From Erpobdella octoculata (Eukaryota > Annelida > Clitellata > Hirudinida > Erpobdellidae), in contig OZ022245.1 of assembly GCA_963978895.1 (NCBI GenBank), positions 22,768,968 through 22,832,967 on the forward strand: a stretch of 64,000 nt of DNA, in the 5' to 3' direction. Positions 46,491 to 56,989 of the stretch are shown here, piece by piece. A program made the translations under genes and the position numbers. The notes under the pieces were generated by a model. It made no database searches and was not told the origin of the DNA. It worked only from the letters and a program-made list of their open reading frames with translations. Positions within the stretch are counted from its first letter, which is position 1, and every line of letters starts with the position of its first letter.

Positions 46491-48200
46491 TGACCGATTG
46501 CTATTTGTCTTTGTTAGTTTTAAAACACTTATTTTGGATACGCAAATTTATATTTGTATGTTTTGCTTATAACAAAGTCAGTTACAGAAAATAAATTTTG
46601 TACGAATTAAAAATGTAACTATCAAACATTGAACTCAATGAAATGTAACCGAGATGGGAGTTTTTATTTATTTATTCCTCTATAGAAATAACACTTTTCA
46701 AAGAATTTGAATGTTTGCATGAAACACATATTTTAACTAATTGTTACAGTATTTATTGAATTGCTTGCGTAGGTTGTGCCAAATCTGCCTCGCTAAATGC
46801 GAGCCAGTCCCAAGCCTGGATAATGGTAGAGAAAAAATAGAATGAAATTATTATCCACAACAGGATAATTTGGTATTTCCTTGATAGGTAGAGCTATATC
46901 AGTTTTAAAACTCCTGATGTAAAGGATTATAAACTATTAAAAAAATAACTTGTATCAGTGGATTTGATTCGTTTAGCAAAACTCTTACACGCTGAAAGTT
47001 AAAATTATCAGTCATGATGGTGGAGTTGTTTAAAAACAGAGTGTGTTAACGACATTCATTTGTAGTTAATGGCCTAAAAGTTGATTGCCACGTTAAAATT
47101 ATCAACAGTACAGTATACCAGTTACAGGTAATTTATTTCTTTTTTTAAATGTTATGTATAGTTAATGACTTATCTTGACATATTCCATTAAACTCGTTAT
47201 CATTGACCCGTTATATAGGCGCAAAAACCCAGGCCAGGTCTTGTCGGTTTTTACCACCACAAAAACCCACGGCTTGTCTCAATTGTCTCGGTTTGTGCTA
47301 GCTTCGGTCAGGCCCTGACCGTTTAGATAACCCTAATATGATGTCCCGTCCCAAACACGGCCTTGCCGGGCTCTAGTCTGATACGAACTTTGATCGTTGC
47401 TCTATTGGTCCAAACGTTTTTAGGTTTCACTGATAAAACGGAAAAATTAATTGTGCAAAAGAATGTCTTTACAAATATTCTAATGTTTTTAAATAAAAAT
47501 AAATAAACTAAAGTTATGGAATGCCTATGTACTACCTATTTGCTAACATCTAGCGTTCCATCCGGTTCCCAATATCCTGTATCTAGCTTTGATAACTAAT
47601 TTAAAAAACAATTCTAAAACCTTATACACTTTTTTCCAAAAAACTGATGACCAGGAAGAGGAAAGCCATAGGCACTTTTTAAAAAACTTTGTAATAATTT
47701 TTTTCCAAAAACAAAATATTGACAAAAAATTCTTGGTGGGGCAATTGCTTTCCTTCCCCCTGCAATTAACGCCCCTGGCCCCTTTGCCTTTATCAGTGTT
47801 CAATTCGTTAAATCTTTTTGCTTTGCTATCTGCGAGATATCATTTCTTTCATGTTTTTTTATGTCAAATAAACAATTATTTTTGCAAAAGTAATAAAATA
47901 AATTCATATTTATTCATTCAAATAATCAATTTTTTTAATCTCGCGCTCGTTGGTACTGTTTGACATATTTTTTTAACTTTGAAAAATATGTATGTATAAG
48001 GTACACCTCTTCATACAAATGTGAATGAATGAAATAAATAATTTTTAAAAAATATAACAACAACAGCATTGTTAACAAATTATTAGTAAGATTTTCACTA
48101 AAATAACCCAAATATTTCTAATTCATATTTTTCGTGTTTGAGAATATTGACAACTTAAATAAAAAAATCAATACTTTACACCATTTTAATAAATAGCAGA
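46491..48200. other. Intergenic DNA downstream of the homeobox gene
   Basis: Apart from the GC-rich repeat near 47205-47376, I see only AT-rich DNA. A polyphenylalanine/lysine frame at 47543-47963 looks spurious. Confidence 0.5.
47205..47376 (-). repeat. GC-rich repeat C, copy 2 (inverted)
   Basis: Read on the minus strand it begins tagagcccggcaaggccg, resembling the start of the copy at 42357. It then carries gtcagggcctgaccgaagc. The copies are diverged, and similarity is mainly at the ends and in composition. Confidence 0.45.
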
Positions 48201-48202
48201 GT

Positions 48203-48208
48203 TTTATT
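48203..48208 (-). terminator. Polyadenylation signal of the homeobox gene
   Basis: AATAAA occurs on the minus strand 33 bases after the TAG stop of the Prop-type gene. It is well placed for 3' end formation, though the cleavage site cannot be seen. Confidence 0.55.
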
Positions 48209-48241
48209 TTCTGAACTAAAGAGAATATTTCTAATGAATTT

Positions 48242-48982
48242 CTACGTCTGGTATTGGAGAACAGAGCTTGAGAGGGAATGATGCGAAGGAGGGGCATTCA
48301 TACGGAACATGCTCAAACTCCTGTTGTACCAATCATCTTCTTGCATCGAATCCTGTCAAAGTGAATTTAAAGTTTCGATACATTTTATTTTAATATTAAA
48401 TTTAAATTGCTCAACATTGACAAAAACGTTTCTAATTGAATAAATCAACAAATGATAATTGGAAAACATCGTCGACACTAATTCTAAACAATCTGATGAA
48501 AAACGAGCTTTATAGCAATTTCGCCACACACAAAAAACTTCCAATTTCTTTGCACTTGAGTTCGCTGTATATTTGCTAATTGAAAAAAAAAACTCGCAAG
48601 TAATCAAATCGTGACCACCTACCAAATTGATTCCGTACTCGTGCACCGACATGCACGGCGCGACTTGTGACAGCCTGGTTACGTGTTGAGCGTGCACGGC
48701 ACTGCCCGAGTTGGCCGCCATGATGTTGCTCAGATTGCCAGGAAACGAGCCTGCCATTGCTGAACACGTCGGTGGAAGCATCTGAGGGTAGCAACTGCCC
48801 ATCGAACCAGGAGAGGGATTCGGGTACGGATAGCAGGACCTGCTTGGAGTTGGTTGATACAAGCCCCTCACTATTCCGTTGCATGGAATTCCACCAGACA
48901 TTACCCCGGTGGATGGAGTCAGCGTTTTGACCAATTGTTTCTCTTGCTTTCTGTACTTTGCCCGTCTGTTTTGAAACCAAAC
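48242..48982 (-). CDS. Prop-type paired-like homeobox protein, last two exons
   Basis: Exon 48982-48623 (120 codons) begins VWFQNRRAKYRKQEKQL, the end of homeodomain helix 3. The intron before it falls between residues 46 and 47 of the homeodomain, a classic paired-class position. A Pro/Ser/Tyr-rich region follows (GLYQPTPSRSCYPYPNPS). Exon 48352-48242 encodes DDWYNRSLSMFRMN and ends SSSVLQYQT and TAG. The splice is in phase 0. The RKQE wording after the homeodomain and the WYN..L..RMN..LQYQT tail match invertebrate homologues of Prophet of Pit-1 as I recall them. These are DNA-binding regulators of neuroendocrine fates. Upstream exons with most of the homeodomain were not found and may lie beyond 64,000. 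Confidence 0.85.
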
Positions 48983-50289
48983 CTGTAAATTTAAAGCAGT
49001 AATTCGTGAGTTGCAAAAACTGAAATATGAATATAAATAAAATGAGTGACCAAGAAATAGTTGAAATAAGAAGATAAATAAAAATTCAATTTGAAGTTGG
49101 ACCTACATAGAACAACACGGAGAGATACGGAACATCACCGAGCAATATAGAGTATTATGGAGCAATATATTCATTCTGTCATGAATAATGGACGTGTGAA
49201 GCGTGACAAAACAACGCGCATGTCTCACGAGAGAATTCACAAAAGCAGAGAAATATTTTCGCTTGCTTGGATAAAAATAATATAAAGAAAAACAATTCAG
49301 TGAAAAACAAATAAAAATATATTATGGAAATCGCTGACTGATTTTCAGCAACGTTTTGAAACTAAATTATGTTCAGAAATAAAATAAGAAAATCATTTCA
49401 AATAATTTTGTTTCGTTTAACTATCAATATAATTGATAGATCGAAAACCTATATAGGGTAAACTGACCAATTGCTGGCCACTGACCAATTACTGGCGACT
49501 TTTCAGGCGCATTTAAAAAAATTCACCATGACTTGGATTTTTTTTTAAAGTTTTAAGCTCTTTGGTTAAATGTAATTTTAAAGTTTAGTGTTACTTATCC
49601 AGGCTACCTGCTTTATTTATCGCTCGTTACATAGAAGCTCAAAAGTTTGCAACTTTTCGGTCTTAAAATTTCGAAAACGTTAGTTGAATTTCTTTTTTCA
49701 ATTGAACCAATGAATTATCTGGACATTTTACAAAATAAATCTAAATGAAAAATGACACTATAATTTGTTCTCATTTACTTTTTTCAGTTCTTTTATCTAA
49801 ATTTTCACTAAAAAGAACTTAGAAATGAGAAATGAGACCATACAAAAAAAAACCAATTAAGGGCCACCTATTAGTCCATATACTGGCCATGGTCAGTATA
49901 TGGTACATTATGGCCAGTAAATGGTACTTTATAACCAATAATTAATAGTTGGTGACATTAATTATTTATTTTTTTATTTATTTACCAGGTCTTATTGTTT
50001 TATTGGTTATTGTTTTTTTCATTTATGCGACGAAAGTTAAGGCTAATATTATATACCATGAATCATGTTTTATCTACACTGTTTTACGTCTAAATAAAAC
50101 TGTTATTTTTTATTTGCAGAACATATTTTACGAATAAAGCCAGCTAGTAAAAAAATCTACTGTTTTTAAAAATGTAATAAACTCAAAAACACAGAAGAAA
50201 ACTGCAAAAAGTGCAACATCAACAACAAATTTGCAAAAAGGCCTATGTGGACAGATGACGACTTTTGAGAAGCAGCAGTTTTAGGAGTA

Positions 50290-50430
50290 TGCTGCAAAGC
50301 TTGTAAAAAAGCATAAAGTTTCTTTTAAAAAAGAAACTCCTAGCGAAAAATGGTGGAGACTTATGAAAAAACGAACTTTGGAAATGACTCTGCGCTGTCC
50401 GGAAAGAACAGCTGCTGTACGTCATATGTG
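50290..50430 (+). pseudogene. CENP-B/Tc5-type helix-turn-helix remnant of the pogo-like element
   Basis: The frame EYAAKLVKKHKVSFKK then TPSEKWWRLMKKRTLEMTLR and CPERTAA matches the second DNA-binding helix-turn-helix of pogo transposases (typically G..W...F..R.P.L..R.PE). An in-frame stop precedes it. A (catatgtg)7 microsatellite at 50423-50480 ends it. Confidence 0.65.
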
Positions 50431-50881
50431 CATATGTGCATATGTGCATATGTGCATATGTGCATATGTGCATATGTGCATGGACAAACACAAGGTTCAA
50501 AAGTATTTTAAAGAGAAAGAAAATTAAAAAAACTTTAAAGAAAGAAGTTACCTAAGACCATTTCCATTTCAAAATTCATCGAACCCATTGGATTCTGATT
50601 CTGATAATTTGTCTTATTCTGCTCCTCAAATTTACAAAAAAAAGAAAATAATAGAAAAACAAACATGAAACATTTCCCCCACTTCAGATAAAGCTTACAA
50701 CTCCAAAATTAAGGAGAAAGCTGCTAAAGTTGAAAAATAAAGACAGAAACTAGAAAAACAAAGGATTGCAAAAGAAAAAAAGAAGCTGTTTTAAAAAGGT
50801 GGTAGTAAGCAATCTGAAAAAACCGAATTATCAAAGAACAAAAACTACAAAACCAAAGAGACGGCAAAAACATAAAACAAA

Positions 50882-51050
50882 TTGGCAGTGCTTAAAATGC
50901 AGTGGATTGTATTTGGATGCTGAAAACTCCAAGTACAGTGATGGGGTCCAATGCGTTAAATGTGCCAAAATTCGTTGCCACATCTCATGTGCAAGTGATT
51001 GTCGAATATTTGATAACGTTGATTTTACCTGCTCATCATGTTTAAAGTAG
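50882..51050 (+). pseudogene. C-terminal zinc-finger remnant of the pogo-like element
   Basis: The frame reads WQCLKCSGLYLD, then VQCVKCAKIRCHISCAS, and ends CSSCLK with a stop. The CX2C - CX2C - HX2C - CX2C pattern is the PHD-like finger found at the C-terminus of many pogo/Tigger-like transposases. It is the last coding part before the right inverted repeat. Confidence 0.65.
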
Positions 51051-51340
51051 TTTGTTTTATATACTGGTCAATGAAAGTAAATGTACATTGGTTGGACCTA
51101 TTACTAGCCGGGTGGCCAGTAAACGGTACTCCATGGCCATTAATTGGTACAAATCGAGCTTTCTCAAAAATGGCTCTAAAAATTTATTTTAATTTATTGC
51201 ATGCAAAGACCATGATTTGTATTTGATAGAAATTTGAAACTGCACAATGTTCATGTAAATAAACGTCTGTGGTCCTATGGGTTGAAAACCTACGTGACTT
51301 GCAAAAACATGTGGCCAGTAATTGGTCAGTTTACCCTATA

Positions 51341-52192
51341 GGGTAACGTTTTTGTTGAGTTTAAAAAAACGCGTTGAAGATTAAAATCAAACAACACATT
51401 ACTGTACTCATTATTTTTTTCTAAATCACATATATTCTGTTTTAAAATTTTCTAATTTACGTGTTTTGAGATATTGCCAATAAAGTGTAGGTTTCTAGTG
51501 CAGTTTGCCAGCGTTTTTCTAAAAGTCTTAGTTGAAGATGAAGATGAAGCCGTTTTTATTTAACGACGATCTACTTTTGGCAGCAGCAGCAACAAGTTTC
51601 AAAAACTCGTCGTTTGTCACTCCATCTTCAACGTTTTCTCAATATTTTTAATTTCGAATAAAAGTGAAAATAGCAAAAAGTTTATTATAATGCAATTTGT
51701 TTAAAAAGAAGCTCAACTTAAAAAATAGATTGATTAAAAATTATGAAAATAGACTTTTGCATAACATAAGCCGAGGGCTGGCGAAAATAGCTTTTCAGCA
51801 CAACTTTTCTTCAAAATTGATTTAAAAATAATAACAAAATCCTAGCTCTCAGCAACAATACATTATGTCATGTGAAAAAACAATAATAATAGGTTATAAT
51901 TTTATTTTAATAGTTCAAACTGTCTAGAAACTTAATCTTGTTAATTGAGATGCCTTTTTTGCATCGAAGAAATCCCGTTAAGCGCTGATGGACACATTAG
52001 AAACAAATAAATTTTTCTGCTAATAATAACGACGCTTAACACACACAACATTAGTAAGCAAGCCATGCATGCTATTTGTAAAGCTTGTTAATTTTACCAA
52101 ACACTTTTATTTTAATTTAAGAACACAAGAATTGAGTTTTGCTGAATAAGGTGAACATATCTACTTCGGCGGCGACACCCCATCTTACCCTA
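51341..52192. other. AT-rich DNA, no recognised feature
   Basis: No coding homology or RNA gene was seen. A few gatgaa repeats occur near 51536. Confidence 0.6.
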
Positions 52193-52516
52193 TGACAAGT
52201 AAGCCGTAAAAAACCTGTTTTTATTCACAAATCCTTTTTATTTCGTGATTTACGGGCTTTTCATTTATTGCAAAAACTGTTTAAAACGACATTTGTTGAA
52301 TGTATTGCAACAATTGCGTTTGATTTATTTTTGTTTTTTAAACATAGATAATTCTTATTTTTAATTACAAAAAAAATATTTTTCAGAAAAGCTTCAAACT
52401 TCAAGAATGCATTGTCATGAAGAGCAAGCGTATATTTCAAATTTCAGCTAAATTGGATGACAGAAAGTTAGTTAATTTTCACTTTCAAGCAGACAGTCAA
52501 GCAAGCAAGCAAGAAT
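52193..52516 (+). repeat. Dispersed repeat family B, copy 2
   Basis: The block order is the same as in copy 1, ending in caagcaagcaagc and running straight into the (TATG)n tract at 52520. Confidence 0.85.
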
Positions 52517-52519
52517 GCT

Positions 52520-52567
52520 TGTATGTATGTATGTATGTATGTATGTATGTATGTATGTGTGTGTGTG
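52520..52567. repeat. (TATG)n then (TG)n microsatellite
   Basis: About nine TATG units are followed by a short TG tract. They join family B copy 2 to the 3' side of the LINE. Confidence 0.95.
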
Positions 52568-52887
52568 CACTCGTGAAGAGCTTTTCTGTGGAGGTCATCA
52601 GAAGAAAACCCCCCCTCGAGCAAACGTTTCGGCTCTTTAATTTCTTGACGTTCTAAGGGGGGCGAGCCACGTTCGACGGACGAACGTCCTCCGGCAGAAA
52701 ATGTCTTTGTTCTTTTCCGACATCGAATTTCTATCATTCCCTGCATCGTGGCAGATATTTATCATGCAAATAAACTCGCGACGTTAAAGAAATTCAGACT
52801 ATTCAAGTGAGAAAACCTTCGACGACATAACGGCTTCGCTTTCGTAGCGGTACTTAATATCGCCACGTAAACAAAGACGAAGCAATT

Positions 52888-55800
52888 CTATTCTTGCGGA
52901 GCGGAGAGAGCGGCTTCTAAATTTGGAAAATCTTCTTTTTTCTCTCTTTGAGACCAAATCCAGAATGAAGCCGATTCTGCTGCTTCAGAAATCTGTTTAA
53001 TTGCACGGGTCCGCTCTCTGTTAGACATTCCCAGGGCCCGCAGCAACTTTAGCAAAGATTTACCAACCAAACCGCGTGCTCCGACTTCAACAGCAAAAAG
53101 CTCAGCTCTTGAGCCATTTGCTTCCAAATCCAACACCAATTCTCTGTATTTTTCTAATTTCATGATGTTACTGGCCTCCATGTTGCTTTCCCAAGGCACT
53201 GTCAACTCGATGAGAAGAAATGTCTTGGCCAGACTCGAAAAAACAACTATGTCTGGCCTTTTCCCACTTTCCTTTATTGAAACTGGGAAGCACTTTTCCG
53301 TTTTCAGATCGGCAGAGACCCTCCAGTCGTTCGCCGCATGGAAAACATTCTCTCCTTCCGTGAGGGTTCTCTTTGGGCGATTTAGCTGCGGCAATCCCTC
53401 TCTCAAAAAATAAATCCTCCTCCTAGGTTTCACCTCCATTGAGTTGGCTTTTCGGCAGGCCTCTTTTACAAATCCCAGCAGCTTTTGGAGAACAAGGTTG
53501 TGGCGCCACGTGTATCTACCATGAGAAAGGGAATAGGAGCAGGAGGAAAGAATATGAATCAATGACTGCGACTGACCGCAGAGCTGACACTCATCGTTCT
53601 CAATTAATCTCCATTTCTTTAAATTGCTGGCTGTTGGCAGCTGATCATACATCGATCTAATGAGGAACGATAGCCGCACTGGAGCATAGCGCCATATATC
53701 TTCCCATGACAGAGACCGCTGAACTGTCTCCTCCCATCTGGTCCAGTCGCCTTGCTGTGACAATTGTGCGCTCTTCACAACTCTCTCGCTTTCTATCGCT
53801 TGCTTTCTGTCCTGAACAATCAAGTCTGATCTTTCCTGAGCGTTTGCCTTGGACCACCAGAGATGGTGGTTCCATCCAACACCATGCCGCCCCAACTGAA
53901 CTGCTCCGGTCTTTTCAGTCCACTGGAGAGAAACCGTGGCATTCTCTATTTCAACTCTAGCATTCCATTTGGTTCCTGAGATTAGAGTTGGTTTTACCTC
54001 AGCGACTCTCTGATCCGTTGAATTATCGAGCATCATCTGAGTTCTCAGTTTGCTGATCTTGAAATCTTCAACAAAAGACCGCAATGGAAGTCTCAGCTTG
54101 GCTGTTTTGCCGTAGAGAGCCACAGACGTCAATCCCGGAGGCAGACCCAACCATTGACGTGTAAAACGAGCTATCTTTCTTTCTAGTTTCTCCACAACTT
54201 GCAGACCAATTTCATAGACTGTCAGAGGCCAAAGCAGTCTTGGCACTAAAACAAATTGCAAAATCCACACTTTGAACCTGCTCTGAAGCGGAGCAGAATT
54301 AATGCTTTCCATGGAGACAGTTGCCATACGGAGAATAGAAGCACCCTGATCAACATCATTCAGGGATTTACAGTACCATCTCCCGAGACTTTTCACTGGT
54401 TCGTCGCTCACCGTTGGAATCTTGTTACCATCAACAGAGAAAACGGTGTATTCGTCAATTTTACCGCGACGCAGGGAGAGACTTCTCGATTTGGATGCTT
54501 TAAAACTCATTCCGCACCATTTGAGTAGATCGCTGAAGACATCGAGTGTCCGTCTCATTGAAATACACTTATTCAAAATAATTGTCGTGTCGTCCATGAA
54601 AGCTCTCAGAGGTGGCATGAAAATACCTCGGCCGACATAAACATCTTCTACCCTTGCACCAACTGAATTCAGAAGTAGTTGCATTGCTAGCACGAATAAT
54701 ATGGGAGAAATAGAGCACCCCATGGCGATACCGACCTGAAGACGAAACCAATCGGTTGAACACATCTTTGTCGATAATCTCAGGTGAAAATCTTGAAAAT
54801 ACTGTCGTAGAATATCCATAACGAACTTTGGAACATGGTGCATCGTCAAAGCTCTCCAAATCAGCTGGTGACGAACCGCTCCATAAGCATTTGCAAGATC
54901 AAGCCAAATGACGTGCAAACTGAGTCGATTCTGTTTTGCTCTTTTTATAGACTCCCATATCATGGTAGAATGTTCGATGCAACCAGGAACACCAGGGATT
55001 CCTCCTTTCTGAATTGACTTGTCTATGTAGTCGTTTTGTGTTAGATAGCTCGTCAACCTCTTGGCAAGCACAGCAAAAAATATTTTTCCTTCAACATTAA
55101 GAAGAGAAATTGGTCTGAACTGATTGATGTCGACTGAAACTTTCTCCTTTGGTATAAAAATGCCTTCAGCTTTTTGCCACTCTTTATCAACAGACCCAGA
55201 CGTCCAAGCAGACTTGAGCAATGAGTGTAAAACTTTCAACACACCCGGACATTTTTTATACACCAGGTATGGTACACCATTTGGACCTGGAGCAGATCTA
55301 TTTCTTGTTTTTCGGAGGAATTGGGATATGTCAAAAATTGAAATTACTCCCTCGTTGAAAGCAACCTTTGGAAGAGGAATCTCGGGAAGATCTGATCTTT
55401 CAGCTAGTTCTTTGTCGCCCAAGGGGTCAATGAAAGCAGCTCGGAAGTGATGATCAAGCTGCTCTTTACTGACTTGCAGAGTACCTGACTTTGGTGGATC
55501 GAGCAAGCTTTTACCATAACGGAATGGATCTCTGACAAACTGGAATCTTGCCTTCCTCTGTTCTTTTTTCTTTACCCGCAAACGTTCTGCTCGCAAGAGT
55601 GCACTCAATCGTTGCCTCAAGTCATGTCGTAATGCTGAGAGCCCTGGCTTCTCGTTGTCTGGAGCTCTCCTCCATTGTTGACGAAGTCGTTTTTTTTCCT
55701 TTTGAGTCTAGCAATCTCTCGTTGTCGCCTTGAAATAAGAGTTTTTTCGCCTCTGTCCATGAAAACTTTTTCCTTGGAACCGAACATCTCTAAACACTTG

Positions 55801-55987
55801 TTGTAAATGGTGTCAGTTAGATTGTTCACTTGAAACATCGGAAGTTCTTTCATCTGCACTTTGAGAAGCTTGGAAAGTATCTCGTCGAGCTTCGACCAAT
55901 CCGCTTTGCTAGCAGCAGCGGGGAAGTTAATTCTAGCCCGAGGTTGCCTATTCTCGTCACTATCAGGATCGTGGAACCTGTCGGGGC
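52888..55987 (-). mobile_element. R2/NeSL-like LINE with restriction-like endonuclease, one frameshift
   Basis: The main frame (55620-52888, 910 codons) has RT motifs RNRSAPGPNGVPYLV, RPISLLNVEGKIFF, WLDLANAYGAV (241), GCSISPILFVLA and AFMDDTT (341-344, both aspartates present). A CX2CX7HX4C knuckle (678-694) and the endonuclease motifs RPDIVV (788) and LIELTVPWE (804) follow, as in R2/NeSL-type LINEs. A second frame upstream (to about 55987) joins it at an A8 run near 55688, so a one-base indel separates them. The 5' end is truncated against a (TATG)n array. Only a single lesion is evident, so the copy is young. It has FMDD where the satellite-related LINE has FADD. Confidence 0.9.
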
Positions 55988-56006
55988 TGTGGTTGGCATC
56001 CGGCCC

Positions 56007-56267
56007 GTATGTATGTATGTATGTATGTATGTATGTATGTATGTATGTATGTATGTATGTATGTATGTATGTATGTATGTATGTATGTATGTATGTATGT
56101 AGGTATGTATGTATGTATGTATGTATGTATGTATGTATGTATGTATGTATGTATGTATGTATGTATGTATGTATGTATGTATGTATGTATGTATGTATGT
56201 ATGTATGTATGTATGTATGTATGTATGTATGTATGTATGTATGTATGTATGTATGTATGTATGTATG
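56007..56267. repeat. (TATG)n microsatellite, about 65 units
   Basis: The array is pure except for one t-to-g change (taggtatg) near 56101. It sits between the truncated LINE 5' end and the LTR element. All long frames on either strand here are artefacts of the repeat. Confidence 0.98.
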
Positions 56268-56287
56268 GTATCATTTGACATTGATTA

Positions 56288-56889
56288 TGTAAGATGAAGA
56301 TGATTCATCTTACGTATTTTCATAGTATTTGTTTATTTTATTGTATTATGTGTGCATATTTTGGTTGTGTTGAAACAATAGTCATTTATGTATGAATGTA
56401 TCTGTGTGTATATGTGTGTATATGTGTGTATATATATGTATATATAATGTATATGTATGTATATATGTATATTTGTGCTCCTGTGACATTGTGTGTGCGT
56501 ATAATTTTTTATCATTAATGTATATATATGTATATGTGTGTTTAAGTGTATATATACATGGATGGATGTATGTATATGTATATATATATGTGTATATATA
56601 TGTATATATATATATGTATATATATATATAATTGGTATTGGTCCTTTTCCTTTTTGTGGTCCTCATTAGAAAAAAAGGAAGGTTGTGGGGAGAGAAATTG
56701 GAATTATCAAAAGATTTGTCAGAATCGGGTTAACTTCTGCAAAGTGAGATAAGTCAGTTTAGAGTCAAGAAAAGGATTATATTCAAGGAAGAATAATAAA
56801 GTTAAAATAAATTCGAGAAATATTGTGTTATAAACAACTTCGACTTTAACGTTACGAATCGCTAGAAAGCATATTCCTCTACGTTTACA
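56288..56889 (+). mobile_element. 5' LTR (602 bp)
   Basis: It begins TGTAAGATGAAGATGATTCA, which contains its own imperfect palindrome, and ends CTCTACGTTTACA (TG..CA). The middle is (TG/TA)-rich, and aataataaagttaaaataaa near 56795 may serve for polyadenylation. Confidence 0.92.
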
Positions 56890-56890
56890 T

Positions 56891-56905
56891 TGGTGACCCC
56901 GACGT
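56891..56905 (+). promoter_or_regulatory. Primer-binding site complementary to tRNA-Trp 3' end
   Basis: TGGTGACCCCGACGT is complementary to the last 15 bases of metazoan tRNA-Trp including CCA. It starts one base after the LTR. tRNA-Trp priming is known for CsRn1-type and related Ty3/gypsy elements. Confidence 0.8.
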
Positions 56906-56989
56906 ATTTACGCATTTTCATACGTAAATATATTTTTCTGAAGTTGTTTGATCACAAGTGACCGAATTTTTTTTTTTCTTTTGTGAAAG

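Larger units (their letters stand above)
49454..51338 (+). mobile_element. pogo/Tigger-like DNA transposon, 1885 bp, internally degenerate
   Basis: Both ends carry a 28-bp inverted repeat starting TAGGGTAAACTGACCAATT, with one mismatch. TA target copies lie outside at 49452-49453 and 51339-51340. Subterminal ctggcca/tggccag motifs repeat many times. Inside, two parts of a pogo-type protein survive on the plus strand: a CENP-B-like helix-turn-helix and a C-terminal zinc finger. No DDE catalytic domain is visible, so the copy is non-autonomous. Confidence 0.85.

Noticed and set aside
47543..47963. Possible small genes on both strands
   Set aside because: The frames are composed of poly-Phe/Lys from AT-rich DNA, with no conserved motif.
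56007..56297. Long Met-Tyr-Val-Cys and Thr-Tyr-Ile-His repeat frames on both strands
   Set aside because: These are translations of the (TATG)n microsatellite, not proteins.
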